From positions 434,001-498,000 of the forward strand of contig NZ_JALPRE010000003.1 of the NCBI RefSeq assembly GCF_023195925.1: a DNA stretch of 64,000 nt, given 5' to 3'. Shown here one piece after another: positions 18,420-29,471 of the stretch. This DNA comes from Aquimarina acroporae. GTDB lineage: Bacteria > Bacteroidota > Bacteroidia > Flavobacteriales > Flavobacteriaceae. Position 1 is the stretch's first letter; each line of letters starts with the position of its first letter. The translations under genes and the position numbers were made by a program. The notes under the pieces were generated by a model. It did no database searches. It was not told the origin of the DNA and saw only the letters and a program-made list of their open reading frames with translations.

Positions 18420-19718
18420 CTATCGGTTATATGGAAATTCATTGATCCAATGAAAACCTCTATTGATTAATAAGAAATCTTCTCTAAGTTTCTTTTTGGC
18501 AGCAATTATTAAAGTATCTCCATGGTGTATGGTTTCGAAATAAAATAAACTGTCTTTTTGTTTAAAGGAGAATTTTTTAATATCCGTACTATCTCCATAG
18601 GATGTCAGGCTAATAGTTTTAGTAATAGTATCAGTTTCTTCTTTGAATCCGGTAATTTTTTCATCCATGGTTTGAATTCCGCTATACCACTTGTCTATGA
18701 CCAAGCGCTTCCAGCGTATGCTATCGTTAGCCAATGGAGGCAAGGTGTCATTATTTTTAACAAATTCTTCAACCTCATAAATTCCATACAAAGCTGGTTT
18801 TGGCGCCTTTTTACCCCATTCTTCCTGCCCTTCTAATCCGTCACTAATGTTGAAATAAAGGATGAAAATAATAAATAAAGTTTTTGTTATTGCAAGTGCT
18901 TTTCGATGTTTATTCTTGTTAGAATAAGATGGTAACCTTTTGGGATTAACCGTATTGTTCAATATGAAGAAATTAATTAATCGCTTAAAATCAGGAACAA
19001 GTAAAAAGATTCCCATTAGGGTTAATAGACCACTATATAATTTTACTGGGATATCATAACTCATATTCATCATAAAAACATTAAACATAACACCAATGGT
19101 CATGATTGCTCCAAGAATAGTAGTCTTTCTAAATAAAAGTAAGGCCCCTGCTATAATTTCAGCATATCCTGAAAACCTGGTGTATGTATCGCTGTATTCC
19201 ATAAAATTCCACATTAGCCCCATAGGAGATTGTTCTCCAAAAGTCTGGATTAAATCGAAATTACTTAGTTCGGAGAACTGAAGGGTAAATGCCTTGGAAA
19301 AACCATAAGAAAACATTGTTAGCGTAATATAATACCTAATGAATGTTCTAAAATAAACTAAGAGTTTTTGGTAATTATCTTTTTTATGTTCTATAAGTGT
19401 CCAAAGTACAGTAAAGAAAATTGAAATGATTATAGCAATGAATTGAAATATATAATCTGCGGTTGTATCACCGCTCCCATTAGGACCAATTCTAATATCA
19501 TACTTTATAGCGAGAATATTTTTTCCTGTCCAAACGCATAGTTGGTCTATCCACTCTGAATAAAAATCAAAAAGATTATCTTGTCCAGAAAAGCTAGATA
19601 GGTAATAGAATAAATCTGGAATTATATTAAACGTAAAGAATACAAATGTAAACCTAAATGCTAAAAGAGTAGGTAAGTTCCACTTGGATTGGGTAGAAAG
19701 ATCTTGTGTGATTTCCAT
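18420..19718 (-). CDS. DoxX-like integral membrane protein
   Basis: A 432-residue inner-membrane protein with about 7-8 hydrophobic segments. The central part (GFSKAFTLQFSELSNFDLI, then SGYAEIIAGALLLFRKTTILGAIMTIGVMFNVFMMNMSYD) fits the DoxX-like family, known for small membrane subunits linked to quinone or thiosulfate chemistry. Here an extra soluble C-terminal region of about 130 residues (from IYEVEEFVKNNDTLPPL) is added. It is probably extracytoplasmic and of unknown role. It is single and convergent with the dipeptidase gene, with only 3 bp between stops and no terminator seen. No function can be assigned beyond the family. Confidence 0.68.
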   Translation of the reverse strand: MEITQDLSTQSKWNLPTLLAFRFTFVFFTFNIIPDLFYYLSSFSGQDNLFDFYSEWIDQLCVWTGKNILAIKYDIRIGPNGSGDTTADYIFQFIAIIISIFFTVLWTLIEHKKDNYQKLLVYFRTFIRYYITLTMFSYGFSKAFTLQFSELSNFDLIQTFGEQSPMGLMWNFMEYSDTYTRFSGYAEIIAGALLLFRKTTILGAIMTIGVMFNVFMMNMSYDIPVKLYSGLLTLMGIFLLVPDFKRLINFFILNNTVNPKRLPSYSNKNKHRKALAITKTLFIIFILYFNISDGLEGQEEWGKKAPKPALYGIYEVEEFVKNNDTLPPLANDSIRWKRLVIDKWYSGIQTMDEKITGFKEETDTITKTISLTSYGDSTDIKKFSFKQKDSLFYFETIHHGDTLIIAAKKKLREDFLLINRGFHWINEFPYNR

Positions 19719-19803
19719 GAGTAAGAATTATTGATGATCAATATAGTTATTTATGTCATGATTGTATAAAATGTTACCCAACATGTCTTTGAGGAAATAA
19801 AAT

Positions 19804-19837
19804 AAAAACGACACTCACCTAAGTGAATGCCGTTTTT
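19804..19837 (-). terminator. Rho-independent terminator downstream of malate synthase
   Basis: A 15-bp stem (two mismatches) closing on a CTAA loop, followed on the minus strand by TTTTTATTTTATT. It separates aceB from the DoxX gene, so aceB is probably monocistronic. Confidence 0.8.
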
Positions 19838-19957
19838 GAGCACAATTATAAAAAATCGGAAAAAATTATGCTATTATCTGGACTTGCTCTATATGGGGGC
19901 TGCCCTCACTAAGTTTTTTATCTCAGATAAATATTTAGATTACAGTTTGTATATATT

Positions 19958-21556
19958 CTATAAATATTGATATGCCGATGTGGTTAAGAATTCTTCAAAA
20001 TCATCAGAAATTACAAGTTCTTTAAAAGTAGAGATTGCGTTTTGATAATTGTTAGAGGCATAAAGTTGCGCTCCTACTTGTTCGTTAATGATTCTTAACT
20101 CGTCTTCAAATAATTCATCAAACAGCTGTTGGTTAAGTACTCTACTGTCTTCAAGAGTAACTTCGTTTTTTAGCCATTGCCATATTTGTGTTCGGCTTAT
20201 TTCTGCCGTAGCTGCATCTTCCATAAGATTATATAATGCTACAGCTCCGTTTCCGCTTAACCAATTGGCGATATAGTGAATACCTACATTAATGTTTTCT
20301 CGAATTCCTTTTTCGGTAATAGTCCCTTCGGGAATTGCTAATAGATCTTCTTCAGTAATGTTAATATCATCCCGTTTTACATTCATTTGGTTGGGAGTTG
20401 GCATATTTGTATCAAATACCTCTAAAGCCAATTTAACAAGCCCTGGGTGCGCTACCCATGTACCATCGTGACCATTTTTTACCTCACGTTCTTTATCGGC
20501 TTTTACTTTTGCAAATGCTGCTGCGTTACGCTCTTCGTCATCTTTGATTGGTATTTGTGCAGCCATTCCACCAATAGCCAGAATATTTCTTTTATGACAC
20601 CTCTGAATTACAAGTTTGCTATAGGCATCCATAAACGGACTGGTCATGGTTACCTGAGCACGATCTGGAACTACAAAACCTTTGTGGTTTCTTAATTTTT
20701 TGATGTAACTGAAAATGTAATCCCATCTACCGCAGTTAAGCCCTACAATATGATCTTTTAAAGCATAAATAATTTCATCTAGCTGAAAGCTTGCAGTAAT
20801 AGTTTCTACCAGAACTGTAACTTTTACGCTTCCTGGTTCTATGCCTAGGTATTCTTCAGAAAAATCAATTACATCATTCCACCAGATTGCTTCTGTAAAA
20901 TGTTCTAGTTTTGGAAGGTAGTAATACGCTCCTGTACCATTTTCTTTTAGTTGTTCATTATTGTGAAACAAATAAAGAGCAAAATCAAATAGCGAGGCGC
21001 TCATTTCCTGATCTTTAATCAATAAGTGCTTTTCATTAAGGTGTAATCCTCTTGGGCGCACAATTAAGGTAGCTACTTTCTCTCTAAGTTGGTATGTTTT
21101 ATCTTTTTTTGGGTTGTAAAACGAAATAGTTTTGTTGACGGCATCCTTCAGATTTTTTTGTCCTTGTAAACAATTTTCCCATAGAGGTGCATTACTATCT
21201 TCAAAATCGGCCATAAAAGTTTTGGCTCCCGAGTTTAATGCATTAATGACCATTTTTCTGTCTACAGGACCTGTAATTTCGACTCTTCGATCTTGCAAGT
21301 CGGCTGGAATAGGAGCGGCAGACCATTCGCTATTGCGAATTTCTTTGGTGTTTTCTGGAAATGAAGGGTAAGTTCCCAGATCAAACAACTGCTGCTGACA
21401 CTCACGGTTTTTCAAAAGTGTTAATCGTCTTTCGTTAAAACGATCTTGCAAAGCTTCTAAGAAAATCAACGCACCATCTGTTAAAATTTCTGGATGATAG
21501 TTTCTTACATCTTTAGAGAAGCTAATTTTTTGGCTAAGGTTTGTCTGTATTTCCAT
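19958..21556 (-). CDS. aceB: Malate synthase A
   Basis: About 532 residues, the usual length of malate synthase A, which condenses glyoxylate and acetyl-CoA to malate in the glyoxylate shunt. Motifs seen include GAKTFMADFEDSNAPLWEN, LIVRPRGLHLNEKH with the catalytic arginine region, VLVETITASFQLDEIIYALKDH, GLNCGRWDYIFSYIKK and NGHDGTWVAHPGLV. I chose the ATG at 21556; the ORF extends 8 residues further to 21580, but those residues do not look like enzyme. The gene is divergent from an ScfR/RamB-like regulator, with a palindrome in between, and is followed by its own terminator. Isocitrate lyase, often the neighbour in related genomes, is absent here. Confidence 0.95.
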   Translation of the reverse strand: MEIQTNLSQKISFSKDVRNYHPEILTDGALIFLEALQDRFNERRLTLLKNRECQQQLFDLGTYPSFPENTKEIRNSEWSAAPIPADLQDRRVEITGPVDRKMVINALNSGAKTFMADFEDSNAPLWENCLQGQKNLKDAVNKTISFYNPKKDKTYQLREKVATLIVRPRGLHLNEKHLLIKDQEMSASLFDFALYLFHNNEQLKENGTGAYYYLPKLEHFTEAIWWNDVIDFSEEYLGIEPGSVKVTVLVETITASFQLDEIIYALKDHIVGLNCGRWDYIFSYIKKLRNHKGFVVPDRAQVTMTSPFMDAYSKLVIQRCHKRNILAIGGMAAQIPIKDDEERNAAAFAKVKADKEREVKNGHDGTWVAHPGLVKLALEVFDTNMPTPNQMNVKRDDINITEEDLLAIPEGTITEKGIRENINVGIHYIANWLSGNGAVALYNLMEDAATAEISRTQIWQWLKNEVTLEDSRVLNQQLFDELFEDELRIINEQVGAQLYASNNYQNAISTFKELVISDDFEEFLTTSAYQYL

Positions 21557-21607
21557 AACTATTATCGTTTGAGTGAACAATATTATAAAAAAGTTTTTTA
21601 TTAAACA

Positions 21608-21621
21608 AGCGAACGTTCGCT
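21608..21621. promoter_or_regulatory. Candidate operator: perfect 14-bp palindrome between aceB and its regulator
   Basis: AGCGAACGTTCGCT reads identically on both strands and is strikingly GC-rich for this A/T-rich intergenic region. Its place 52 bp before the aceB ATG and 57 bp before the regulator ATG fits a shared operator. Confidence 0.5.
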
Positions 21622-21664
21622 AAATGTGAATTTTTTCTTTTTTCAATTGTTACGCAAAAATTAC

Positions 21665-21672
21665 TATTTTTG
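21665..21672 (+). promoter_or_regulatory. -7 box abutting the regulator start codon
   Basis: TATTTTTG ends 5 nt before the ATG at 21678. A TTG at 21647-21649 is 15 nt upstream, shorter than the usual spacing. If used, the message would be nearly leaderless. Confidence 0.35.
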
Positions 21673-21677
21673 AAATT

Positions 21678-23159
21678 ATGGCAATAGCAGAAGAATATAT
21701 AAGATTGATTTTCGGTCTGAAAATCAAGCAAATACGAACAGAAAAGGATCTCTCTCTCTTTGGGCTTTCCAAGCTTAGTGGGTTATCTAAGTCGTATTTG
21801 AACGAAATTGAAAAAGGTAAAAAATATCCAAAAACAGATAAAATTATTAAACTGGCAGACACCCTTGAGGTGCCGTATGATCAATTAGTATCTTTGAAAT
21901 TAGATAAAAATCTGGCTCCAATTGGCGAGATTTTACAATCGGGAATACTAGATGAGATTCCTCTGGAGTTATTCGGAATCCAGCAAAGTGATTTAATAGA
22001 CATCATTGCAAATGCTCCTTCTAAAGTGAATGCATTTATAAGTACTATTATTGAAATAGCACAGCATTATAACATGAGTAGAGAGGGGTTTTATTTGGCA
22101 TCTCTTAGATCGTATCAAGAAGCACACAATAACTTTTTTAAGGATTTAGAGGACAAAGTGGTTCGTTCGGCCAATACTTATCAATTGAGTCTCGATGGTA
22201 AGATAACTTCTGCCGAGTTAGAAGAAATATTAAAGGAGGAATATGGATATACGATTAATGAAGCAGGTATTCCTAAAGAAGAGGAGTTGGATAATTTGAG
22301 ATCTGTGTTTGTTCCTTCTACAAAGACATTATTATTGTCTGATCGAGTAGATGAAGCGCAAAAAACCTTTATTTACGCCAAAGAATTAGGATATCAATAT
22401 TTGAAAATTACTGAAAGGCCATATACTTTTTCCTGGATACGATATGATAATTTTGAAGAGGTGTTGCATAATTTTTATGCCTCTTATTTCGCCGGAGCTT
22501 TGATTATTCCTAGAAACCATTTGAAAGACCATCTAAAAAAACTGTTTTCTACTGATAAGTTTTCTGAAAAAGCATTCCATAAAATTATGCATATGTATAA
22601 TGCGTCACCAGAATCTTTTTATCAAAGGTTAACCAATGTGTTGCCAAAGGATTTTGGAATGCAAAATGTGTTCTTTCTCAGATTTACACATAAAAAAGGA
22701 ATCGAAAAATTTAATTTGGTGAAGGAATTGCATATCACGCATCAGCAGCAACCGCACGCCAATGAGATTAATGAGCATTATTGTAGACGATGGATGGCTA
22801 TAAAAACATTGCAACGAACGGCAAATGAGGATCTGGATTATGCATTTAATATTCAGATTTCTGATTATGCAGACTCAGATCAGCAATATCTTGTATTTAC
22901 GTCTGCGACCAAAGACCCGTTCAGGAATGATTACTATCGAAGTATCGGGATTGGATTTTTAATTTCTCCAGCATTAGAGAAAAAGATTGGTTTTGTAAAT
23001 GACTCTAAGATACCTAAGGTTAAGGTGGGGGTTACTTGTGAATCTTGTTCTTTAAAAGATTGCAGTGATAGAATGGCACCTCCAAAACGATTAATAGCCA
23101 AGGAAAAGTATAAAAAAACCTCTCGTCTTGTAGAGGATATCGTTAAAAAGTATTCCTGA
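21678..23159 (+). CDS. ScfR/RamB-type XRE-family regulator with IrrE-like and DUF2083 domains
   Basis: A 493-residue regulator. Residues about 10-70 are an XRE helix-turn-helix (KIKQIRTEKDLSLFGLSKLSGLSKSYLNEIEKGKKYP). Residues about 160-300 resemble the IrrE/M78 segment, but I see no HExxH zinc motif. The C-terminus carries the DUF2083 cysteine cluster CESCSLKDCSDR. This architecture matches short-chain fatty acyl-CoA-sensing regulators (ScfR, RamB) that control acetate and glyoxylate metabolism in Actinobacteria. Adjacent and divergent to malate synthase, it most likely regulates aceB according to acetyl- or acyl-CoA supply; the ligand is inferred. Confidence 0.85.
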   Translation: MAIAEEYIRLIFGLKIKQIRTEKDLSLFGLSKLSGLSKSYLNEIEKGKKYPKTDKIIKLADTLEVPYDQLVSLKLDKNLAPIGEILQSGILDEIPLELFGIQQSDLIDIIANAPSKVNAFISTIIEIAQHYNMSREGFYLASLRSYQEAHNNFFKDLEDKVVRSANTYQLSLDGKITSAELEEILKEEYGYTINEAGIPKEEELDNLRSVFVPSTKTLLLSDRVDEAQKTFIYAKELGYQYLKITERPYTFSWIRYDNFEEVLHNFYASYFAGALIIPRNHLKDHLKKLFSTDKFSEKAFHKIMHMYNASPESFYQRLTNVLPKDFGMQNVFFLRFTHKKGIEKFNLVKELHITHQQQPHANEINEHYCRRWMAIKTLQRTANEDLDYAFNIQISDYADSDQQYLVFTSATKDPFRNDYYRSIGIGFLISPALEKKIGFVNDSKIPKVKVGVTCESCSLKDCSDRMAPPKRLIAKEKYKKTSRLVEDIVKKYS

Positions 23160-23434
23160 ATTCTTACCTATATCGTAAAGCCTATGTTTTAACATTTTTT
23201 GATAAGATTTAAAAGCACAATGAATATTTGGTTTAATACTTAATTCTTACACATTTATAGATATTAGTAATAGTTAAGTTATTCAGGATATCAGTATACA
23301 TGGTTTAATCTAGTGCATGTAATTATATGGGGTAAAATTAGTCCTGAATCTTCAACTATATACAAATCCAGAACTTCTACTATTTGATTTATACCTAAAA
23401 TAGCTTTTTTAATTTAATCTTTAAATTTTTTAAA

Positions 23435-23635
23435 ATGAAAAAAGTTTTTTTAGGGCTATTCTTAGCCGGAGCATTAATGAGTTTTGCCAATGTTGATAAA
23501 AGTGTAGAAACCTCTGACGAAGCATTTGGCTGTACCGTTGAAATTAGAAATGGAGATGGGGAGTTAATAGGTTGGGGATACGGTTCTACTTGCGCAGATG
23601 CAAGAGAACTTGCTATTAAATCTATGGAGAAATAG
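23435..23635 (+). CDS. Small secreted peptide of unknown function
   Basis: A 66-residue protein with a clear signal peptide (KKVFLGLFLAGALMSFAN). The mature part is about 47 residues with two cysteines (C33 and C53), which could form a disulfide, and a glycine-rich GDGELIGWGYGST stretch. I do not recognise a family. It is followed by a hairpin, then by a GLPGLI protein gene and an outer-membrane protein gene on the same strand. Codon use looks like its neighbours and the frame is closed by ordinary signals, so it is probably real. It may be co-regulated with, or handled by, the two following proteins; that is speculation. Confidence 0.65.
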   Translation: MKKVFLGLFLAGALMSFANVDKSVETSDEAFGCTVEIRNGDGELIGWGYGSTCADARELAIKSMEK

Positions 23636-23649
23636 GTGAATTTTGTTGA

Positions 23650-23692
23650 TAAGGGCATAACTCTTTTAAAAAAAGTTGTGCCCTTATTTTAA
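23650..23692 (+). terminator. Hairpin after the small secreted peptide gene
   Basis: Stem of about 12 bp (AAGGGCATAAC with GTTGTGCCCTT, one G-T pair) followed by ATTTTAATT. The T run is modest, so it may terminate only partly, letting some transcripts reach the GLPGLI gene. Confidence 0.55.
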
Positions 23693-23709
23693 TTAATATA
23701 TATAAAATT

Positions 23710-24558
23710 ATGCGATACTTTGTTTGTACAGTAGTTTTTTTTGGGCTCTTTCAATTAGCTAATAGTCAGGATTATGTGTTGAAATATAGTTTTAAAGATA
23801 TGTTAGGTAATAGTAGTAATGCCAATCTTATAGTTAGGGGTAATGAAGCTGTTTTTAAAGTAAACGATAGTCATGAATTAGACAATGCAGTCAAAAAGCC
23901 TGATGTGAGTACAACGGTTGTAGTATTGCAACGTAAAAATACGGATAAACTTTCAAGTTTTTCATATTCAACTAAAAATGAAGTTTTTACACGAATTCCT
24001 TTTATTAAAGGAAAGCAGAAAGAATTCATATATAGGTTTGATGCAGAAGAACTTAATTGGACATTTGTAAATGAAATTAAAAAAATAGGCGTGTACACTT
24101 GTCAAAAAGCAACTCTACAGCTTCATGGAAGGTATTATGAAGCTTGGTTTACAACTGAAGTTCCTATTGGGTTCGGTCCTTTTCGATTAAATGCACTACC
24201 AGGTATGATTGTAGAAGTCACGGTATCTTCTAATTCCGAAGAAGAGATCACTCGCCATTGGAAATTACTTAGTGTAAAGAAAAGTAATAAGGCGGCTTCT
24301 GAAGTATTTGATTTTCATAAACAATTCTTTTTAAGTCATGAAGTAATGGATTATTGTAGTTACGAAGATGTTGCTTCGATGTCGCTAATGGATTATAAAA
24401 GGCGAAAATTAGCAATAAATGCAGCTATAAAAGCTAAATGGGCAAAAGAAAGAGGGTATGAGAGCGATGCAGAAATAATGTATTTGCCAAGTTTTTTTAC
24501 TAATTATTTTATAGATATTCCAAATGGGATTACGGAAAAATTGGATAAAATAAACTAA
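23710..24558 (+). CDS. GLPGLI family protein
   Basis: A 282-residue secreted protein with a signal peptide (VVFFGLFQLANSQ). The family hallmark is near residue 155: FGPFRLNALPGMIVEV, a variant of the name-giving GLPGLI motif, preceded by a YYEAWFTTEVPIG segment. The family occurs in Bacteroidota and has no established function; it is predicted periplasmic or surface-exposed. Its stop overlaps the ATG of the next gene (TAATG arrangement at 24558), so the two are translationally coupled, an arrangement often seen between GLPGLI proteins and barrel proteins with a carboxypeptidase-regulatory-like domain. A joint role at the outer membrane is inferred from this coupling. Confidence 0.85.
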   Translation: MRYFVCTVVFFGLFQLANSQDYVLKYSFKDMLGNSSNANLIVRGNEAVFKVNDSHELDNAVKKPDVSTTVVVLQRKNTDKLSSFSYSTKNEVFTRIPFIKGKQKEFIYRFDAEELNWTFVNEIKKIGVYTCQKATLQLHGRYYEAWFTTEVPIGFGPFRLNALPGMIVEVTVSSNSEEEITRHWKLLSVKKSNKAASEVFDFHKQFFLSHEVMDYCSYEDVASMSLMDYKRRKLAINAAIKAKWAKERGYESDAEIMYLPSFFTNYFIDIPNGITEKLDKIN

Positions 24559-27212
24559 TGGTTAAGTATAAATCAGTAGTACTATTATTGGTTTTTCTTT
24601 CTGTAAATAGTTTAATCTCCCAAACAATAACGGGCTTCGTTGAAAATGAAGAAGGAGATAAAATTCCGGGAGTTACTTTTTTAATTAAAAAGAATAAAAA
24701 TACTTCTGCCATCTCAGAATTCTTTTCTTCCGATGAACAAGGAAACTTTTCTTATGAGGTGAAAGAAAAATACAATGAAACTTTGTATTTCTCTTCATCT
24801 ACTCTTGGATTTCAAAAACAAGAAGATAGTATAGAATTACCGCTGGTCGGGAAAACTTATGTGCGTAATTTTACGTTAGTTTCTAAAAGTACAGAATTGG
24901 AAGAGGTAGTTCTTGTGTCAAGAAGACCTTTTAGGATAAAAAAGGATACTGTTATTTATAATCCTCAAGCTTATAAAGATGGTACCGAACAAAAAGTAGA
25001 AGACCTGTTAAAAAAAATACCAGGAATTAAGGTTTTGGACAATGGATCTTTAAAGTATAGAGGGAAAAAAGTACAGGAGGTACAATTGGATGGGGATGAT
25101 CTATTTGGTGATAATTATTCGATCGGTACTAAGAATATTTCTGTAGATATAATTGATAAGATAGAGGCCATAGAAAATTATTCTAAGAATTCATTCCTTA
25201 AAGGTGTAGAAAGTTCAGAAAGTGTGGCTTTAAACCTAAAATTAAAAAGAGGTAAGGTAGATTATTCAGGGAATGGTGAATTAGGACTAGGATTGGGAGA
25301 TGTCTTGCGTTATGATTTATCCTCCACGGTACTTGGTGTCTCCAAAAAAGTGAAGTCCTTTGGTGTGTTTTCATTAAATAATATAGGCTTAAACAGATCT
25401 TCTTTCGATTATTTTTCTACGAATTTAACATTAGAAGAAATACGTAACCAAAACCTTTTTGGTAAAAGAAATATTAATGTGACCTCTATTAAACCCGAAA
25501 TTGGAAATACGAGAATAAGATTAAATGATGAATGGTCGGGGAATTACAATTTAATTCATAAAGTCACACCTAAATTTAAAATTAGATATAATGTATTTTA
25601 TTTAAAAGATAAATTGAGATCTCAGAACTCGTTTAATAAAGATTTTTTTTTCGAGAATAATCTATCGTTTCGAGATAAAACGACTACAGTGCAAAAACCT
25701 GAACAGGGAAGGTTTGATGTAAAAATGGACTATAGCATTTCTGCAAAATCACTGTTGGAAATAGATTCTTCTATAAGCTATGAAAATATATTAGATCGTG
25801 TAGAATTTCAAAGGGATCTAGAAGAGACTACTTTTTCAAATTTAGATTCTGAAATTTTTTTTTGGAAAAATAGAGTCTTGTATTCTCAAAAATTAAATGA
25901 TTCTCTTGTAATGCAATTTTCTACTTTGTATTCTAGAAATAACTCCCCACAATTGTTTCAAACTGAAGGTGATTTTGTTTTAGAAACAAATCTTGGAGGA
26001 AAATTGGTTCAAAGCAGTGAATTTAGGAAGGAGGCTTTTCAAAACTACGTTCAGTTAGTAGGAAAAAAAGTAGGAGTAAAGTATAATTTCTCTTTTGGAG
26101 CAAACTTTTATGAAATACCATTCTTTTCAGAATTAAAAAGCCAAGATTCTGTAATACAAGGTTTTAGTAACAACTTGAATTACTCAAAAGCCAATTATTT
26201 TTCAGGGATTTCGCTTGGCTATCAAAATAAAAAATGGAAAGCTAGTGCAACCCTGAAAATGAATTATACAAGACAAAATTTAAAGGATTTGGAAGATGGA
26301 GTGAATAATCAATTTGTAGATAAATTGTATCCTAATATCTTACTTGGTTATCAATATTCTATAAATAAATTTTCTAAAATTAGTTTTAAAGGGTATTTAG
26401 ATTATCTAACTCCTAGTGAAAATAACTTATTTTCTAATTATGTCGTTTCTTCAAATCGCACTTTGGTAAATAATATAGTGTCGTTGGAACTTTCAAAAAA
26501 GAATAATTATAGGTTAAGTTATAGGGTTGATGATCTTTCAAAGAATATCGAATTAGATCTTTCTTTGGGATACCAAGAAAGAGCAAACCCTTATTTATTG
26601 TCTTACAATATTAATAATGATTTTACTGCCAAAACTTATTTTCAGGCGCCAGTTACAAATGAGGATGTTTTTTCAGAGCTTTCTATTAGTCGCTATGTGA
26701 GATTTTTACGAACTACTTTTGTGCATACTTCAAAATATACGTTTTCAAATTTTAAAAATGTAGTTAATGAATCAAATTTGCGTAATAATAAATCAAAAAA
26801 TTATACTGGAGATTTGTTCTTTAAAACCTCCTTTGCAATTCCAGTAAATTTTGAGAATAATTTCAGTTATACTAATGCTACATTTGTGGGTTCAAACAAT
26901 TTTAGAAATACAAACAATGCTGTTAAAAATACTTTTAGAATAATTTATAAGCCTAACAAAACTTTTGTCTTAAGTGCTTTTAGTTATTTCTATGTGCCTG
27001 ATTTGAAAAGTAATAATAGTGTTTCTTTTTTGGATTTTAGCTTAAGATATAAGCCAAGAGATTTAAAATGGTTTTCTGGTCGCGTTATTGGTAGGAATTT
27101 ATTTGATACTAATGTTTTTAGACAGATAGATAACTCAGATTTTTCTACGATACTTTTTCAAAGCAATTTAATTTCTCGTTATCTTATGGTGTCTTTAGAT
27201 TTGAACTTTTAA
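24558..27212 (+). CDS. TonB-receptor-like outer-membrane protein with carboxypeptidase-regulatory-like domain
   Basis: An 884-residue protein with a signal peptide (VVLLLVFLSVNSLISQ). A beta-sandwich carboxypeptidase-regulatory-like domain follows (ITGFVENEEGDKIPGVTF, residues about 22-110). Then comes a plug-like segment (VEDLLKKIPGIKVLDNG, VQEVQLDGDDLFGDNYS) and a long beta-barrel region ending in MVSLDLNF. This is the partner type usually coupled to GLPGLI genes. The barrel resembles TonB-dependent receptors, but no SusC-type signature is present. Substrate unknown. It is followed by a strong bidirectional terminator shared with groL. Confidence 0.82.
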   Translation: MVKYKSVVLLLVFLSVNSLISQTITGFVENEEGDKIPGVTFLIKKNKNTSAISEFFSSDEQGNFSYEVKEKYNETLYFSSSTLGFQKQEDSIELPLVGKTYVRNFTLVSKSTELEEVVLVSRRPFRIKKDTVIYNPQAYKDGTEQKVEDLLKKIPGIKVLDNGSLKYRGKKVQEVQLDGDDLFGDNYSIGTKNISVDIIDKIEAIENYSKNSFLKGVESSESVALNLKLKRGKVDYSGNGELGLGLGDVLRYDLSSTVLGVSKKVKSFGVFSLNNIGLNRSSFDYFSTNLTLEEIRNQNLFGKRNINVTSIKPEIGNTRIRLNDEWSGNYNLIHKVTPKFKIRYNVFYLKDKLRSQNSFNKDFFFENNLSFRDKTTTVQKPEQGRFDVKMDYSISAKSLLEIDSSISYENILDRVEFQRDLEETTFSNLDSEIFFWKNRVLYSQKLNDSLVMQFSTLYSRNNSPQLFQTEGDFVLETNLGGKLVQSSEFRKEAFQNYVQLVGKKVGVKYNFSFGANFYEIPFFSELKSQDSVIQGFSNNLNYSKANYFSGISLGYQNKKWKASATLKMNYTRQNLKDLEDGVNNQFVDKLYPNILLGYQYSINKFSKISFKGYLDYLTPSENNLFSNYVVSSNRTLVNNIVSLELSKKNNYRLSYRVDDLSKNIELDLSLGYQERANPYLLSYNINNDFTAKTYFQAPVTNEDVFSELSISRYVRFLRTTFVHTSKYTFSNFKNVVNESNLRNNKSKNYTGDLFFKTSFAIPVNFENNFSYTNATFVGSNNFRNTNNAVKNTFRIIYKPNKTFVLSAFSYFYVPDLKSNNSVSFLDFSLRYKPRDLKWFSGRVIGRNLFDTNVFRQIDNSDFSTILFQSNLISRYLMVSLDLNF

Positions 27213-27250
27213 AAAACCCGTTTCAGATTTTTGAAACGGGTTTTTTTTAT
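27211..27250. terminator. Bidirectional terminator between the outer-membrane protein gene and groL
   Basis: A 13-bp perfect stem, AAAACCCGTTTCA pairing with TGAAACGGGTTTT, flanked by A and T runs, in the 88-bp gap between convergent genes. Confidence 0.9.
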
Positions 27251-27300
27251 GTAAGAACAAGGATAGTTACCTTGTTGGTCTTTATGGTAAGATGTTTTTA

Positions 27301-28962
<1,662 letters not shown>

Positions 28963-29042
28963 TCAACAAAATTAGAAAAGCAATTTTTCGAATAGTTTAA
29001 ACTGATTTGTGATTTAAAGAATCTGAATAAATATTTAGATTA

Positions 29043-29318
29043 TTAAACGATTGCCAGAATATCATCCTCACGCATGATTAAATAATCTTTTCCGTCTAAT
29101 TTTAACTCTGTACCAGCATATTTTCCATAAAGTACAGTGTCTCCAACTTTAACAGTCATTTCGTGGTCTTTTTTTCCGTTACCTACTGCTGCAACTTTAC
29201 CTTTTTGTTGCTTTTCTTGTGCAGAGTCTGGAATGTATAATCCTGATGCAGTTTGAGTTTCTGCTGGAAGTGGTTCTACTACCACACGGTCTGAAAGAGG
29301 TTTAATATTTACTCCCAT
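29043..29318 (-). CDS. groS: Co-chaperonin GroES (10 kDa)
   Basis: A 91-residue lid protein for the GroEL chamber. It starts with [16 protein letters not shown], followed by the mobile loop [14 protein letters not shown] and by [15 protein letters not shown]. Length and motifs are typical. It is the first gene of the groES-groEL pair and is separated from the upstream secG transcript by a terminator, so heat-shock expression can be independent. I could not identify a convincing promoter in the roughly 95-bp upstream gap. Confidence 0.98.
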   Translation of the reverse strand: MGVNIKPLSDRVVVEPLPAETQTASGLYIPDSAQEKQQKGKVAAVGNGKKDHEMTVKVGDTVLYGKYAGTELKLDGKDYLIMREDDILAIV

Positions 29319-29414
29319 GTTTATGATTAGTTTTATGTTTAAAATTTAATGAAATCTTTCGTTGGTTTATATTTCAGAAATTGTGCCAGTAGCAGGATAC
29401 TGACAAATTGAAAT

Positions 29415-29450
29415 AAAAAATGCCGACTATATGACAAGTCGGCATTTTTT
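29415..29450 (-). terminator. Terminator between secG and groS
   Basis: A 14-bp stem (AAAAAATGCCGACT and its complement) around an 8-nt loop, ending in T runs on both strands. It closes the miaB-to-secG transcript before the groESL operon. Confidence 0.88.
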
Positions 29451-29471
29451 TATGTTTTTTTCAAAACTAAA

